Positions 34,705 to 43,589 are shown, counted from the first letter of the stretch. The stretch: 61,159 bases of DNA from Peptococcaceae bacterium BRH_c23 (GCA_000961805.1 LADV01000148.1:1-61159); one strand, 5' to 3'. Program-made: numbers and translations. The notes: a model not told the origin generated them from the sequence alone.

Positions 34705-37263
34705 CTAATGCACCCCAATCTTATCCGGCGGAAAACACCTCTGCACTTCTTGAAAAAGCAATTCATACTTCTCTGGGTTCTCTAACGCTCTCTGTGCCAT
34801 CTGATAGGCCTTCTCGACAAGGAGCCCATCTCGCGAGAGATCAGCCAGACGTAATTCGGCCAAACCGTGTTGCCTCGTCCCTAATAGTTCCCCCGTTCCA
34901 CGCAAGCGCATATCTTCTTCGGCAATTTTAAAACCATCTTCGGTTTCGCAGAGAACATCTAAACGACGACTGTTATTTCCAGCCATCAAAAAGCAATAAG
35001 ACTGTTCACTCCCTCGTCCTACTCGTCCTCTAAGCTGATGTAACTGGGCGAGCCCGAACCGTTCTGCCGACTCGATCACCATCACAGAGGCTTTAGGAAC
35101 ATTAACCCCAACTTCAATCACAGTCGTTGCAACCAGAATATCAATCTCCCCGGCGTGAAAAGCAGTCATGATCGATTCTTTTTCCGCCCCCTTCATTCTT
35201 CCATGCAGAAGGGCGACACGACGCTCTGGAAACCGAACCTGAAGATCTGCCGCACGTTGCGTGGCAGAAATTAGATCGAGGGTCTCGGATTCCTCCACCA
35301 GTGGGCAGACCACATAAATCTGCAACCCTAGGTTGATTTGTTCATCCAGGAATTTTTCCATCTTTGGACGTTGTCGTTCCGTCAATTTTCGAGTAATAAT
35401 GGTCTTTCGTCCGACTGGCATTTCGTCAAGTACCGAGAGCTGCAAATCCCCGTAGAGTGTCAAAGCTAAGGTCCGTGGAATCGGCGTCGCTGTGAGCACT
35501 AAAACATGAGGACTTTCACCTTTACTCTGAAGTAGAGTACGCTGCCGTACCCCAAAACGATGTTGCTCATCCGTAATGGCCAGACCCAGGGCTTTAAATA
35601 CCACGGTCTCTTGAATAAGGGCATGGGTGCCCACGACGACTTGCGCCGTTCCATCTGCAATCTCTGCCAAAATCCCTTCCCGGAGACCTTTACTTTGACT
35701 CCCTAGCAAACAAACCACTGAAATACCCAGAGGGGTGAACACTTTCTCAAGGGACTTCAAATGCTGTAAGGCTAAGATTTCAGTGGGGGCCATCATTGCT
35801 CCCTGGTACCCTGATCCCACCGAGCGTAACAAGGCGGCCATGGCAACCGCCGTTTTGCCTGATCCTACGTCCCCCTGAACCAAGCGTGCCATTCCTTGTG
35901 ATTTTTTCAAATCTTGGGATATTTCATGGATAACTCGTTGTTGGGCTGACGTCAGTTGAAAGGGCAAGCCCTTGTAAAAACTCTGGAGCAAACCCTCTCC
36001 CCCGATAAGCGGAGGGCTTCCCTCCCGGGCCAGGCCTTGACGCAATCCAGCAACTGCTAGTTGCAGAAAGAGAACCTCTTCCCATACCAGTCGGTTTCTA
36101 GCTCGAGACAGATTGGCATAATTCTTAGGAAAATGAATTTCTCGATGGGCTTGAGAACGCCCCATCCATTCTCGCAATTCTTCTTGGGGGAGGATCTCAG
36201 GAAACCCTTCTTCCACTTGATGCAAAATACTTTGCATGATACTGCGTATTACTTTTGAGGATAAACGCGCTGTTTCTGAATAAATCGGTAAAATAGTTTC
36301 TGAGTCTTGTTTATGCACATTCTCGAGACTACTTGCACCAACCTTTTCAATATCTGTCGCTAATATTTCCGGTACCTGTTGCTGCCAGCGCACCTTCCCC
36401 GTCACAATCACTTGAGTTCCCACAGGGTATTGTTTCAAAATAAACGTTTGATTAAACCAGGTCGCGTGGAACAAACGCCCTTGTTGCTCGATACTTAACT
36501 TAACGACTTTCAGCTTGCCGCTTGTCACATGCCCTGCAACTACTTTACCCTCAATGGTCGCCACTTCTCCGTCATTCAACTCTGCAATCATCCGCTTGCG
36601 ACGATCTTCATACCGCCGTGGATAATAAAGCAGCAAGTCATGGACATTCTGTATCCCTAATTGCTCAAGTTGCTTCGCTCTTTCCGGACCAACCCCTTTT
36701 AAGTATTGGAGGGGCCTTGTTCGCAAGGAAGTACTGCTACGTTTTTTATGTATTTCCTGGACTTGGACACTGTGGTTTTCATCTTCTCCGCTCTTAATCG
36801 AGATCTCCTGCTTTTGGGGTGTTTTTTGCTCTTCTGACCTCTGCTTTTCCGTTAGTTCCTGATATTGTACCTGATCGAGTTTTTCAAGCTTATTCTCATT
36901 CTCAGGTTGTCCCTTTTTCTCGGGTTCTTCAACCTGTTTCTTCTGTGATCCAATATCCTCTTTTGTTGGTACACTTTGAGGGATAATATCCTCTGCCTCA
37001 AGCAGAACTTCTTGTATGAAGCGGCGGAGTTCAGAAAAAGCTTCTCTACGCCGAAGCGGGCTCCAGGTTGGATAGTTCTGAGCTAACTTTCCCAACAACT
37101 CCATGTCCTTTCCAGGAAAGAGCTGTTCCAGACGAGGGAGGATTCCCCGCAAAAATACATTAAATCCTCCCAACACCCCGGTATTCGTGAACCCTTGTTT
37201 TTCTTCTGCGGAAAGCGCCCGTTGAAAGTTATTAAGCACGAGCTGAATCTGAGTTAAGTTCAT
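34705..37263 (-). CDS. recG: ATP-dependent DNA helicase RecG with extended N-terminus
   Basis: Remodels stalled replication forks and branched DNA. The protein is 852 aa, about 160 longer than usual. Residues 1-95 form a helical domain, about 100-180 a charged linker rich in E, K and Q, then the canonical part: RPLQYLKGVGPERAKQLEQL, the wedge OB-fold, motif I GDVGSGKTAVAMAALL, DEQHRFGVRQR (motif II), TATPIPRTLALTLYGD and RGRVGRGSEQSYCFL. ATG at 37263 overlaps the sdaAA stop. Confidence 0.96.
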   Translation of the reverse strand: MNLTQIQLVLNNFQRALSAEEKQGFTNTGVLGGFNVFLRGILPRLEQLFPGKDMELLGKLAQNYPTWSPLRRREAFSELRRFIQEVLLEAEDIIPQSVPTKEDIGSQKKQVEEPEKKGQPENENKLEKLDQVQYQELTEKQRSEEQKTPQKQEISIKSGEDENHSVQVQEIHKKRSSTSLRTRPLQYLKGVGPERAKQLEQLGIQNVHDLLLYYPRRYEDRRKRMIAELNDGEVATIEGKVVAGHVTSGKLKVVKLSIEQQGRLFHATWFNQTFILKQYPVGTQVIVTGKVRWQQQVPEILATDIEKVGASSLENVHKQDSETILPIYSETARLSSKVIRSIMQSILHQVEEGFPEILPQEELREWMGRSQAHREIHFPKNYANLSRARNRLVWEEVLFLQLAVAGLRQGLAREGSPPLIGGEGLLQSFYKGLPFQLTSAQQRVIHEISQDLKKSQGMARLVQGDVGSGKTAVAMAALLRSVGSGYQGAMMAPTEILALQHLKSLEKVFTPLGISVVCLLGSQSKGLREGILAEIADGTAQVVVGTHALIQETVVFKALGLAITDEQHRFGVRQRTLLQSKGESPHVLVLTATPIPRTLALTLYGDLQLSVLDEMPVGRKTIITRKLTERQRPKMEKFLDEQINLGLQIYVVCPLVEESETLDLISATQRAADLQVRFPERRVALLHGRMKGAEKESIMTAFHAGEIDILVATTVIEVGVNVPKASVMVIESAERFGLAQLHQLRGRVGRGSEQSYCFLMAGNNSRRLDVLCETEDGFKIAEEDMRLRGTGELLGTRQHGLAELRLADLSRDGLLVEKAYQMAQRALENPEKYELLFQEVQRCFPPDKIGVH

Positions 37264-37871
37264 AGAAAATCAGCCCGAATTCGCCGTCCTGTGGGTGTTA
37301 CCGCAAGCCCACCTTGCGCTGTTTCCTTCAACGAGCAAGGCATTTGTTTTCCTATCTCGCCCATGGTATCAATAACTTCATCAATAGGGATCGCACTCTT
37401 GACACCCGCCAGCGCCATTTCAGCTGCTGCCAAAGCAATCGTTGCTCCCGTTGCATTTCGTTTGACACAAGGAACCTCAACCAGTCCACCGACAGGATCG
37501 CAAACTAAACCCAGCATCGATTTCATGGCGATCGCTGCAGCATCGGCCGTCTGCCTCGGCGATCCACCCGCCAATTCCACAGCTGCCGCTGCTGCCATCG
37601 CTGCAGCAGACCCGATTTCAGCCTGACATCCACCCTCAGCTCCCGAGACACTAGCCCGCTCCGCAAGAATCATTCCTAATCCCGCCGCAGTAAAAAGGGC
37701 CAGTAAGAGTTCCTTCTCCGAGACTTGACGGGACTCCTCAACCGCTAACAAAACTGCTGGCAGTACCCCGCAGGAACCCGCAGTTGGTGCAGCAACTATT
37801 TTACCCATGCAAGCGTTAATTTCCGCTACAGCAAGGGCTTTAGAGATTGCCCCACTCATGACTTCCCCCAC
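37260..37871 (-). pseudogene. sdaAA: L-serine dehydratase alpha subunit, C-terminal part of a split gene
   Basis: Serine deaminase alpha chain from the first conserved helix to the end, 203 aa. Cluster cysteines: AGSCGVLP, GGCQAEIGSAAAM, LVCDPVGGLVEVPCVKRN. The frame is broken from the N-terminal part by a 44-bp tandem duplication (37837-37880 and 37881-37924), so a GTG at 37871 overlapping the stop of the first part would be needed for re-initiation, with no good ribosome site. Probably inactive, or two coupled chains. Confidence 0.85.
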
Positions 37872-37924
37872 TAAGCTCGTGCTTTAGAAATTGCCCCACT
37901 CATGACTTCACCCACTAAGCTTGC
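37837..37924. repeat. 44-bp tandem duplication inside sdaAA
   Basis: Copies 37837-37880 and 37881-37924 are identical at 40 of 44 positions. Since 44 is not a multiple of three, the extra copy shifts the frame. Each copy encodes the same 14-residue helix (SLVGEVMSGAISKA). Removing either copy restores one open frame of about 287 codons. Confidence 0.92.
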
Positions 37925-38167
37925 GCCGTTTTTTCGGTAACTCTCAACCTTTACTGCGTCCCCTCCTACCAAACCCGATAAAGAACGACGTTCCCCGATT
38001 AGACCGGCTGCGACGGATTCTCTCATAACCTTCAAGTTTGTGCTCATTCGTTGCATTAACGCTTCTTCCGATTGCTCTAATTCCTCTATTTGGTCTTGGA
38101 GAATAACTCCACTAATTTTCAGCCCTTTTGTTTCTGCCTCGATAACCCAATCTTCGTAGGCGCGCAT
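37871..38167 (-). pseudogene. sdaAA: L-serine dehydratase alpha subunit, N-terminal part of a split gene
   Basis: First 98 residues of the alpha chain from an ATG at 38167 with AGGAGG upstream, matching the family start (RAYEDWVIEAETKG, STNLKVMRESVAAG). It runs through the first copy of the 44-bp duplication and ends ISKARA with TAG. Follows sdaAB with a 21-bp gap. The intact ribosome site suggests recent damage. Confidence 0.85.
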
Positions 38168-38188
38168 AATTCGTTGCCTCCTATAAAT

Positions 38189-38857
38189 TCACAAGGGCTC
38201 AATAGCCAATGCCTGATTAATTTTAGGTAGTTTTCTTAATAAACCAAGGACAGCCTCGTCAATTTGTTGATCTGTCTCTAAGACCATGAGCGCTTGAGCT
38301 CCCCTCTTTTCACGGGAAACCAACATTCGCGCAATGTTGATCTGGGCCGTCGTCAGAAGAAGCGTCACTTGCGCAACAACTCCTGGAATATCTTGGTGCA
38401 GGATGACTAAGGTGGGGTAGTCTCCTTTTATTTCTACTTGAAAACCATTGATCTCCTGAATGACAATTGTCCCTCCTCCAACAGAGGACCCTGTAACCTG
38501 AACCTGGCCTTTGGTCTTAGATATCAAGTCAAACTTCACGCTGTTTGGATGGACATCTCCCAGGTCCCCCGTTTTAAAACTAAAATTCAGTCCGCGCTCT
38601 TGAGCGATTTTGAGAGAATCCGGTATCCGTTCGTCATCGGGATTCATGCCTAACAGCCCCGCAACCAAGGCCAAATTTGTGCCATGCCCTTTCCCCGTCT
38701 TAGCAAATGAACCATGTAGAATGATCGTCCCTTCTACTGGTTCTTCTCCTAAAATCTTTCTGGCCATCACACCCAAACGGACTGCACCCGCCGTATGAGA
38801 GCTTGACGGACCCACCATGATCGGACCTAAAAGATCAAAAACATTACTCTTACTCAC
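38189..38857 (-). CDS. sdaAB: L-serine dehydratase beta subunit
   Basis: Partner of SdaAA in converting serine to pyruvate and ammonia. The protein is 222 aa: N-terminal LLGPIMVGPSSSHTAGAVRLG and GSFAKTGKGHGTN, then an ACT regulatory domain (YPTLVILHQDIPGVVAQVTLLL). GTG start with AGGAGG 11 bases upstream. Intact although its partner is broken. Confidence 0.94.
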   Translation of the reverse strand: MSKSNVFDLLGPIMVGPSSSHTAGAVRLGVMARKILGEEPVEGTIILHGSFAKTGKGHGTNLALVAGLLGMNPDDERIPDSLKIAQERGLNFSFKTGDLGDVHPNSVKFDLISKTKGQVQVTGSSVGGGTIVIQEINGFQVEIKGDYPTLVILHQDIPGVVAQVTLLLTTAQINIARMLVSREKRGAQALMVLETDQQIDEAVLGLLRKLPKINQALAIEPL

Positions 38858-38911
38858 AACTGTTATTACCTCCTATGAATCAGTGATATTGCACAACGGC
38901 ATGGGGGTCTA

Positions 38912-38941
38912 TAAAAAACCTCCGGAAAAATTCCGGAGGAT
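38912..38941 (-). terminator. intrinsic terminator after fakA
   Basis: CCTCCGG (38919-38925) pairs with CCGGAGG (38933-38939); on the minus strand six T follow. It divides asp23-fakA from sdaAB-sdaAA. Confidence 0.85.
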
Positions 38942-38944
38942 AAC

Positions 38945-40642
38945 CTATTCCACACCCAAAATATAATAGTAGAGCGGTTGCCGACCGGGATGAACCTCAA
39001 CTTCAACCCTCGGATTCTCTTCCTGCAGCCACTTCTGGAGTAATTCAACTTCTTCTTGTTTTGTTTCTTCTCCATAAAATATTGTGACCAAATCATGGGT
39101 TTTCCATTCCATCTTTTCCAAGGTCGACTGTGCTACCTTAAATAAGGATTCTCCTGTAGTAACTATCACATCATCTACTAGACCTAAAATATCTCCATCT
39201 GAAATGCTTAAATCTCCATACTGTGAATCACGAACAGCATAAGTCACTTCACCAGAGCGAACATTTCCCAGTCCTCGTTCCATACTTTTCAGGTTAGTCT
39301 CTGCATCTCCGTCTGTATTCAGGTTTAGAAGTGCAGCAATTCCTTGGGGGATTGATTTACTGGAAATGACATGAACGACTCGGTCCTGTACGACATCTTT
39401 AACTTGACGAGCGGCCATGACAATATTCCCATTATTGGGCAGGATGAAAACTTGACGTGCCGGAACCTTCCGAACCGCTTCAGCCAGATCTTCAGTACTC
39501 GGATTCATGGTTTGTCCGCCGAAGACAACTTCATCAGCACCTAAGCTTATAAATACATCGGAAATCCCTTGCCCCATGGCTACAGCAACGACTCCAAATT
39601 CCTTCAGAGGTTGAACCTCATTCTGAGTCTCTGTCAGGGCATCAACGGAATCTGTCGATTCAGCTTTTGTCGCATGAGCCATGTTCTCGTTTTGCTCTAA
39701 CATGTTGTGAATTTGAACTTGGTGAAGCGTACCCCACTGTATAGCATAATCCAGGATTTTTCCCGGATTTTTAACATGCACATGAATCTTTACCACTTCA
39801 GCTGTTCCAACGACCAGGAGGCTGTCTCCACGATCGCTCAAATCCTGTCTCATTTGGTCTATCCGTAAATCAGAACCCTTGACCAAAAACTCTGTACAGT
39901 ATGGATAGTCCAGGCTTTCAATCTGCATAAACTCTCGTTTTGAATCATGATCTTCACGTTCAGTCGGCGTGGTCACTGGTACGGATAGTGTATCAGGAAT
40001 GTGCGTTTCGCCAGTTAAGACTGCGATCCATCCGCCCAAAATAATCAGGAATCCTTGTCCTCCCGCATCAACAACCCCCGCTTGTTTTAATACTGGCAGC
40101 ATATCCGGGGTTTTTGCTAAGCACTTCATTCCCTTTTGATGTGCTTCTTGAAGTGTTTCAAGCAGTGAGCCTCCCCCCTTAGCCGTGGCTAAGGCAGCTC
40201 GTGCCGCTTCCTTGGAAACCGTCAGTATCGTACCCTCAACCGGCTTCATAACCGCTTTATACGCCGTATCTACTCCCGATTGCATCGCTTGTGCCACTTG
40301 AAGAGCATTTGCTGATTGTAATCCATCAAGTCCCTTGGCAATGCCACGTAAGAGCTGAGACAGAATTACTCCCGAGTTACCGCGAGCTCCCATTAAGGAT
40401 CCCATAGAAGCTGCTGCTGCCACCTCACTGATAGCTAAGCCGGATACTTTTTCGCAATCCCTGGCGGCTGATTGAATGGTTAAAAACATGTTTGTGCCTG
40501 TATCTCCATCTGGTACAGGAAAAACATTTAAAGCATCTACATCGTGTTTTTTTGCTTCTAAGGACTTCGCCCCTGCCGTCATCATCAGTTTCCATAGTTG
40601 TCCGTCCAGGACTTTCATATTATGTGTAGCTGCTGGTCTCAA
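38945..40642 (-). CDS. fakA: fatty acid kinase subunit A (DAK2 domain, YloV)
   Basis: ATP-binding subunit that phosphorylates exogenous fatty acids held by FakB/DegV proteins, linking uptake with PlsX. The protein is 565 aa: N-terminal DAK2 domain with NVFPVPDGDTGTNMFLTIQSA and SLMGARGNSGVILSQLLRG, a central domain with DYPYCTEFLVKG, and the DegV-like C-terminal part. TTG start at 40642 with GGGGGATG upstream. After asp23, as in Bacillus yloU-yloV. Confidence 0.93.
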   Translation of the reverse strand: MRPAATHNMKVLDGQLWKLMMTAGAKSLEAKKHDVDALNVFPVPDGDTGTNMFLTIQSAARDCEKVSGLAISEVAAAASMGSLMGARGNSGVILSQLLRGIAKGLDGLQSANALQVAQAMQSGVDTAYKAVMKPVEGTILTVSKEAARAALATAKGGGSLLETLQEAHQKGMKCLAKTPDMLPVLKQAGVVDAGGQGFLIILGGWIAVLTGETHIPDTLSVPVTTPTEREDHDSKREFMQIESLDYPYCTEFLVKGSDLRIDQMRQDLSDRGDSLLVVGTAEVVKIHVHVKNPGKILDYAIQWGTLHQVQIHNMLEQNENMAHATKAESTDSVDALTETQNEVQPLKEFGVVAVAMGQGISDVFISLGADEVVFGGQTMNPSTEDLAEAVRKVPARQVFILPNNGNIVMAARQVKDVVQDRVVHVISSKSIPQGIAALLNLNTDGDAETNLKSMERGLGNVRSGEVTYAVRDSQYGDLSISDGDILGLVDDVIVTTGESLFKVAQSTLEKMEWKTHDLVTIFYGEETKQEEVELLQKWLQEENPRVEVEVHPGRQPLYYYILGVE

Positions 40643-40667
40643 AACCGCATCCCCCTACTCTTATGCT

Positions 40668-41024
40668 CTACTCTAAGATGCGAACACCTTTGACGTTCAC
40701 ATTCACTTGGGACACGTTTAATCCCGTAAGCTTTTCTGTAGTATAACGGACGCGCTCCATTACACTTGATGCAACTTCAGAAATCTTAACACCATACCCG
40801 ACAACGATATAGAGATCAATCACAAGTTCATTATCTTTATTGGTAACCACTACTCCACGGGCCAAATTTTCCCGTCCTAATAAATCTGCAACTCCGTCCG
40901 TAATTTTGCGTGATGCCATACCTACTAAGCCGTAACACTCAATCGCGGTAGCACCTGCAATCGTGGATATGACTTCTTCAGAGATTTCAATTTTACCTAA
41001 ATGATTAATAATTTCTTTTGCCAT
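40668..41024 (-). CDS. yloU: Asp23/Gls24 family envelope stress protein
   Basis: Protein of 118 aa. Family pattern: GKIEISEEVISTIAGATAIECYGLVGMASR, VVTNKDNELVIDLYIVVGYGVKISEVASSVMERVRYTTEKLTG split over 40690-40860, and the end NVNVKGVRIL. Membrane-peripheral role in envelope homeostasis is known in staphylococci. First gene of the yloU-fakA unit with its own promoter. Confidence 0.92.
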   Translation of the reverse strand: MAKEIINHLGKIEISEEVISTIAGATAIECYGLVGMASRKITDGVADLLGRENLARGVVVTNKDNELVIDLYIVVGYGVKISEVASSVMERVRYTTEKLTGLNVSQVNVNVKGVRILE

Positions 41025-41064
41025 TTAAGGACCCTCCCCTTCCGGTATCGTCCACGTTGACCCT

Positions 41065-41093
41065 ATTCTACCAAGGAAATGAGAAATGTTCAA
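41065..41093 (-). promoter_or_regulatory. sigma-A promoter for yloU-fakA
   Basis: Minus strand TTGAAC (41093-41088), 17-bp spacer, TAGAAT (41070-41065), 41 bp upstream of the start codon. Confidence 0.75.
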
Positions 41094-41192
41094 AGAAAAA
41101 CTCAATATTTCTTAACAAAAACTATTTATCCGTCTAAAGGCAACTTCCAAAAGATACTTTCACGATCCACTAAGAAAATTCATTAGTAAACC

Positions 41193-41221
41193 TTGCCAAC
41201 CAGTAAGACTTTTGATAGAAT
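41193..41221 (+). promoter_or_regulatory. sigma-A promoter for rpmB
   Basis: Plus strand TTGCCA (41193-41198), 17-bp spacer, TAGAAT (41216-41221), divergent from the yloU promoter. Confidence 0.75.
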
Positions 41222-41259
41222 GTATTAGTGTCATTTCGGTTGCAAAGGAGGTTTAGCAC

Positions 41260-41451
41260 ATGGCTAGAGTATGTGCAATATGCGCCAAAGGAGTAGTCAC
41301 CGGATTTCAAGTGAGTCACTCTCATATACGGACAAAGCGAACATGGAAACCAAACTTACAAAGCGTTCGTGCTATTGTGAACGGCACTCCTGCCCGGATC
41401 AAGGTTTGTACTAGATGTTTACGTTCCGGAAAAGTTCAACGCGCTAGCTAA
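41260..41451 (+). CDS. rpmB: 50S ribosomal protein L28
   Basis: Protein of 63 aa with zinc-type pairs CAICAKG and CTRCLRSGKV, VTGFQVSHSHIRTKRTWKPN and the basic end. ATG with AAAGGAGG upstream. Divergent from yloU-fakA as in Bacillus, followed by a terminator. Confidence 0.97.
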   Translation: MARVCAICAKGVVTGFQVSHSHIRTKRTWKPNLQSVRAIVNGTPARIKVCTRCLRSGKVQRAS

Positions 41452-41458
41452 TGAATCA

Positions 41459-41486
41459 AAAGCTCGACATTATGTCGGGCTTTTTT
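41459..41486 (+). terminator. intrinsic terminator after rpmB
   Basis: AGCTCGACAT pairs with ATGTCGGGCT (one G-T pair) and is followed by six T. Confidence 0.88.
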
Positions 41487-41508
41487 CATACCCACAATTC
41501 CATCCCCC

Positions 41509-41536
41509 TGCAAGTCGGGGACGGTTCTCGACTTGT
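41509..41536. repeat. REP-like hairpin CAAGTCG...CGACTTG
   Basis: CAAGTCG (41511-41517) pairs with CGACTTG (41529-41535) around GGGACGGTTCT. A second copy with the same loop core is at 42835-42863 and decayed copies at 7430-7547. Confidence 0.65.
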
Positions 41537-41672
41537 ACTTAACTTACACACCCTCCATATTAGTTCGAAACCCAAGCGCCAACAGCGCTGTTGAGAGCGA
41601 AGCAATTCAACTGTTTCACGCCCTAGTCGTTCCAATCCACCTTCGTTCCCATTCTACGTCGACCCCAGCTCA

Positions 41673-41903
41673 GAGGATGTGATTTTACGGAGCGAACCCG
41701 TTAGGCATAGTCGCGATCAACCATGCTTAGATTACTCGGGGCCAGAACGGCATAGGGCTTGTCCATGGATGGACTGATGTCGCGGTGCCAAGGATGGCAA
41801 GGAGCGACTCACATTCAGAAAGCCCAGAGGTTTGCCGTTCTCGCCGAGTAATCAAGCATGGTAGCGACGGCGCCGTGGGTGAGCGAAGTAACTTCACATC
41901 CTC
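41673..41903 (+). ncRNA. large multi-stem element with AAGGAT/ATGGAT-loop hairpins (copy C)
   Basis: Nested stems: GAGGATGTGA (41673-41682)/TCACATCCTC (41894-41903); a 19-bp stem 41720-41739/41844-41862 with one bulged A; AGAACGGCA (41744-41752)/TGCCGTTCT (41833-41841); GGGCTT (41755-41760)/AAGCCC (41820-41825). Inside are GTCC-ATGGAT-GGAC (41761-41774) and GTCGC closing TGCC-AAGGAT-GGCA and GCGAC (41779-41808). No gene fits. Core sequence is shared with copy D near 57690. It lies between convergent rpmB and hslO. Expression unproven. Confidence 0.6.
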
Positions 41904-41930
41904 GCCTTAACATCCGCCCCATCCTCCCCA

Positions 41931-42806
41931 TCACGCCCTCTCCAAAATTTGTTGAAGTTCTTCCGCATTAAATTGATAATGTTCATTGCAAAAATGGCAA
42001 ATCATTTCGGCATTTCCGTCCGAGATTAGGTCTGCTATTTCTTTTTTTCCGATCGAAACCAAAGTATCACCTAACCGTTCCTTGGAACATGTACAACAAA
42101 ACGTCACCTTACGGCGTTCTAAAACGCGATAAGAAAGTTGCCCCATCAAAAGACCTAGTAATTCCTCTAGAATTTGGTTCTGAGCAATTAGTTCACTAAT
42201 CCCAATCTTCAAGTGTCCAAGTAGATTTTCAATAGCCTGGATATCCTCTTCTGTCGCTCCAGGCAAGGGTTGAATTAAAAGCCCCCCTGCGCCTGCTACA
42301 TGATAGTCTTTTTCAACCAATACACCTAGCAGCATAGCAGAAGGAATCTGCTCAGAGGTCAATAAATAATGAACGAGATCTTCTGCGACCTCACCACTCA
42401 CCATCGGAACCGTCCCAGTAAAAACCTCGCCATTTTGCAAGCTTCGGCTTACAGACAACTCCCCAAGACCAACCGCAGCCCCCACGTCAAGTTTCCCTGA
42501 AGCTTTAAGCGGCAAATCCACCAAAGGTTCCCTAACATAACCCCGAACCTCTCCCCGCGCATTTCCTACGGCCACAACCCCTTCTAAAGGGCCGTCTCCC
42601 AATAAGCGCAAAGTGATACTCTCTGTCCCTTTAAGAGAACTAGCAAGAATAAGAGTCCCTGTCATCAACCTGCCCAGCGCCGCCGTAGCAACGGTCGACA
42701 TCCCATGACGCCTACGAGCTTCTTCCACCGTATCCGTCGTCCTCGCCAAAACCCAACGGACCTTCCCGTCAAGCATAGTCCCAATCAAAAGTTCATCCTG
42801 CTTCAT
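41931..42806 (-). CDS. hslO: Hsp33 redox-regulated chaperone
   Basis: Holdase activated by oxidation. The protein is 291 aa; substrate domain with LGRLMTGTLILASSLKG, EVRGYVREP, LLTSEQIPSAMLLGV and AGGLLIQPLPGA, then the zinc switch CTC and CHFC near the C-terminus. Usual zinc pattern retained. ATG at 42806. The stop region (AGGGCGTGA) resembles that of thiN and borders the copy C element. Confidence 0.95.
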   Translation of the reverse strand: MKQDELLIGTMLDGKVRWVLARTTDTVEEARRRHGMSTVATAALGRLMTGTLILASSLKGTESITLRLLGDGPLEGVVAVGNARGEVRGYVREPLVDLPLKASGKLDVGAAVGLGELSVSRSLQNGEVFTGTVPMVSGEVAEDLVHYLLTSEQIPSAMLLGVLVEKDYHVAGAGGLLIQPLPGATEEDIQAIENLLGHLKIGISELIAQNQILEELLGLLMGQLSYRVLERRKVTFCCTCSKERLGDTLVSIGKKEIADLISDGNAEMICHFCNEHYQFNAEELQQILERA

Positions 42807-42834
42807 AATCGACTTCCTTTATTAAAATTTCAAG

Positions 42835-42863
42835 TGCAAGTCAGGGACGGTTCTTAACTTGCA
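42835..42863. repeat. REP-like hairpin TGCAAGT...ACTTGCA
   Basis: TGCAAGT (42835-42841) pairs with ACTTGCA (42857-42863) around CAGGGACGGTTCTTA. Same loop core as the copy at 41509; located upstream of hslO. Confidence 0.65.
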
Positions 42864-43027
42864 TCCCTAACCTTCATTCCATCACCCGATAAATATCATC
42901 TATAGTATTCCCTAAAACACAATCATTAACTGTTACTATTCTAGGAAGTATTTTTCACTTTTTTGTCAGTTCTAATTAATTACACGTAGAGTTTACGACA
43001 TTTACAGGTGGACCAAGGAACCCACGA

Positions 43028-43333
43028 TCATTTCAATAAGTCGGGATAATCCCGCATTCCATGAAGTACTCTGTATACTACGACCTCGTCATTAATTACC
43101 TTATAAAAAGCGATGTAGCTGTCTATAATCAGCATACGGTATTCCTGTTTTGCCAACTCACTATCCGGTACGATTTTACCGATGTACGGATGCTCTGCAA
43201 GCGTATCAATTTTGCCAGTAATCTTGTCGGTCATTGCAAGCGCTGATGTCAGACTGTCTTCTGCAAAGTAAAAGAATATTTCCACAATGTCCTCACGAGC
43301 AATCTGTAATATCGCAATCCTATACTTGCTCAT
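43028..43333 (-). CDS. RelE/ParE-type toxin
   Basis: Protein of 101 aa with the family fold pattern: ILQIAREDIVEIFFYFAED, AEHPYIGKIVPD, YRMLIIDSYIAFYKVINDEVVVYRVLHGMRDY. The final VYRVLHGMRDYPDLL is the usual RelE/ParE C-terminus. Its start overlaps the end of the antitoxin by 14 nt. Whether it cleaves mRNA or blocks gyrase cannot be told from sequence. Confidence 0.88.
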   Translation of the reverse strand: MSKYRIAILQIAREDIVEIFFYFAEDSLTSALAMTDKITGKIDTLAEHPYIGKIVPDSELAKQEYRMLIIDSYIAFYKVINDEVVVYRVLHGMRDYPDLLK

Positions 43334-43589
43334 TGTGCAGACCTTTGATATATTCTCTCACCTCATCTGTAGTGTAGGTTGGTGCGCCGCTAAGACGTTG
43401 TTGTTCGGCCTCTAACAGTTTGGCTCTTAGGTTAAGCATTGCTTCCCTACGTTCAAACGCAACAATGCTCATTACAACCAACTCGCCCTCACCATTTTTG
43501 GTCAGATAAACAGGTTCAGACCTTTCTTTACATATTCTTGTTATTTCACCAAGCTCTGTCCTCAGGGCAGATGTGGGTTTAATAATCAT
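43320..43589 (-). CDS. Phd/YefM-type antitoxin
   Basis: Protein of 89 aa with the YefM/Phd N-terminal DNA-binding part (IKPTSALRTELGEITRICKERSEPVYLTKNGEGELVVMS is at 43477-43586) and a C-terminal toxin-binding helix with YTTDEVREYIKGL. ATG at 43589 with AGGAGTG upstream. Forms a type II pair with the overlapping toxin; such modules are commonly horizontally acquired. Confidence 0.88.
   Translation of the reverse strand: MIIKPTSALRTELGEITRICKERSEPVYLTKNGEGELVVMSIVAFERREAMLNLRAKLLEAEQQRLSGAPTYTTDEVREYIKGLHNEQV

Noticed and set aside
37837..37924. sdaAA duplication as a sequencing error
   Set aside because: The two copies differ at four positions, which a simple assembly duplication would not produce; read data could still overturn this.
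41065..41221. A riboswitch or T-box upstream of rpmB or yloU
   Set aside because: Leaders are short and no conserved T-box or riboswitch core was seen; plain sigma-A promoters explain the region.
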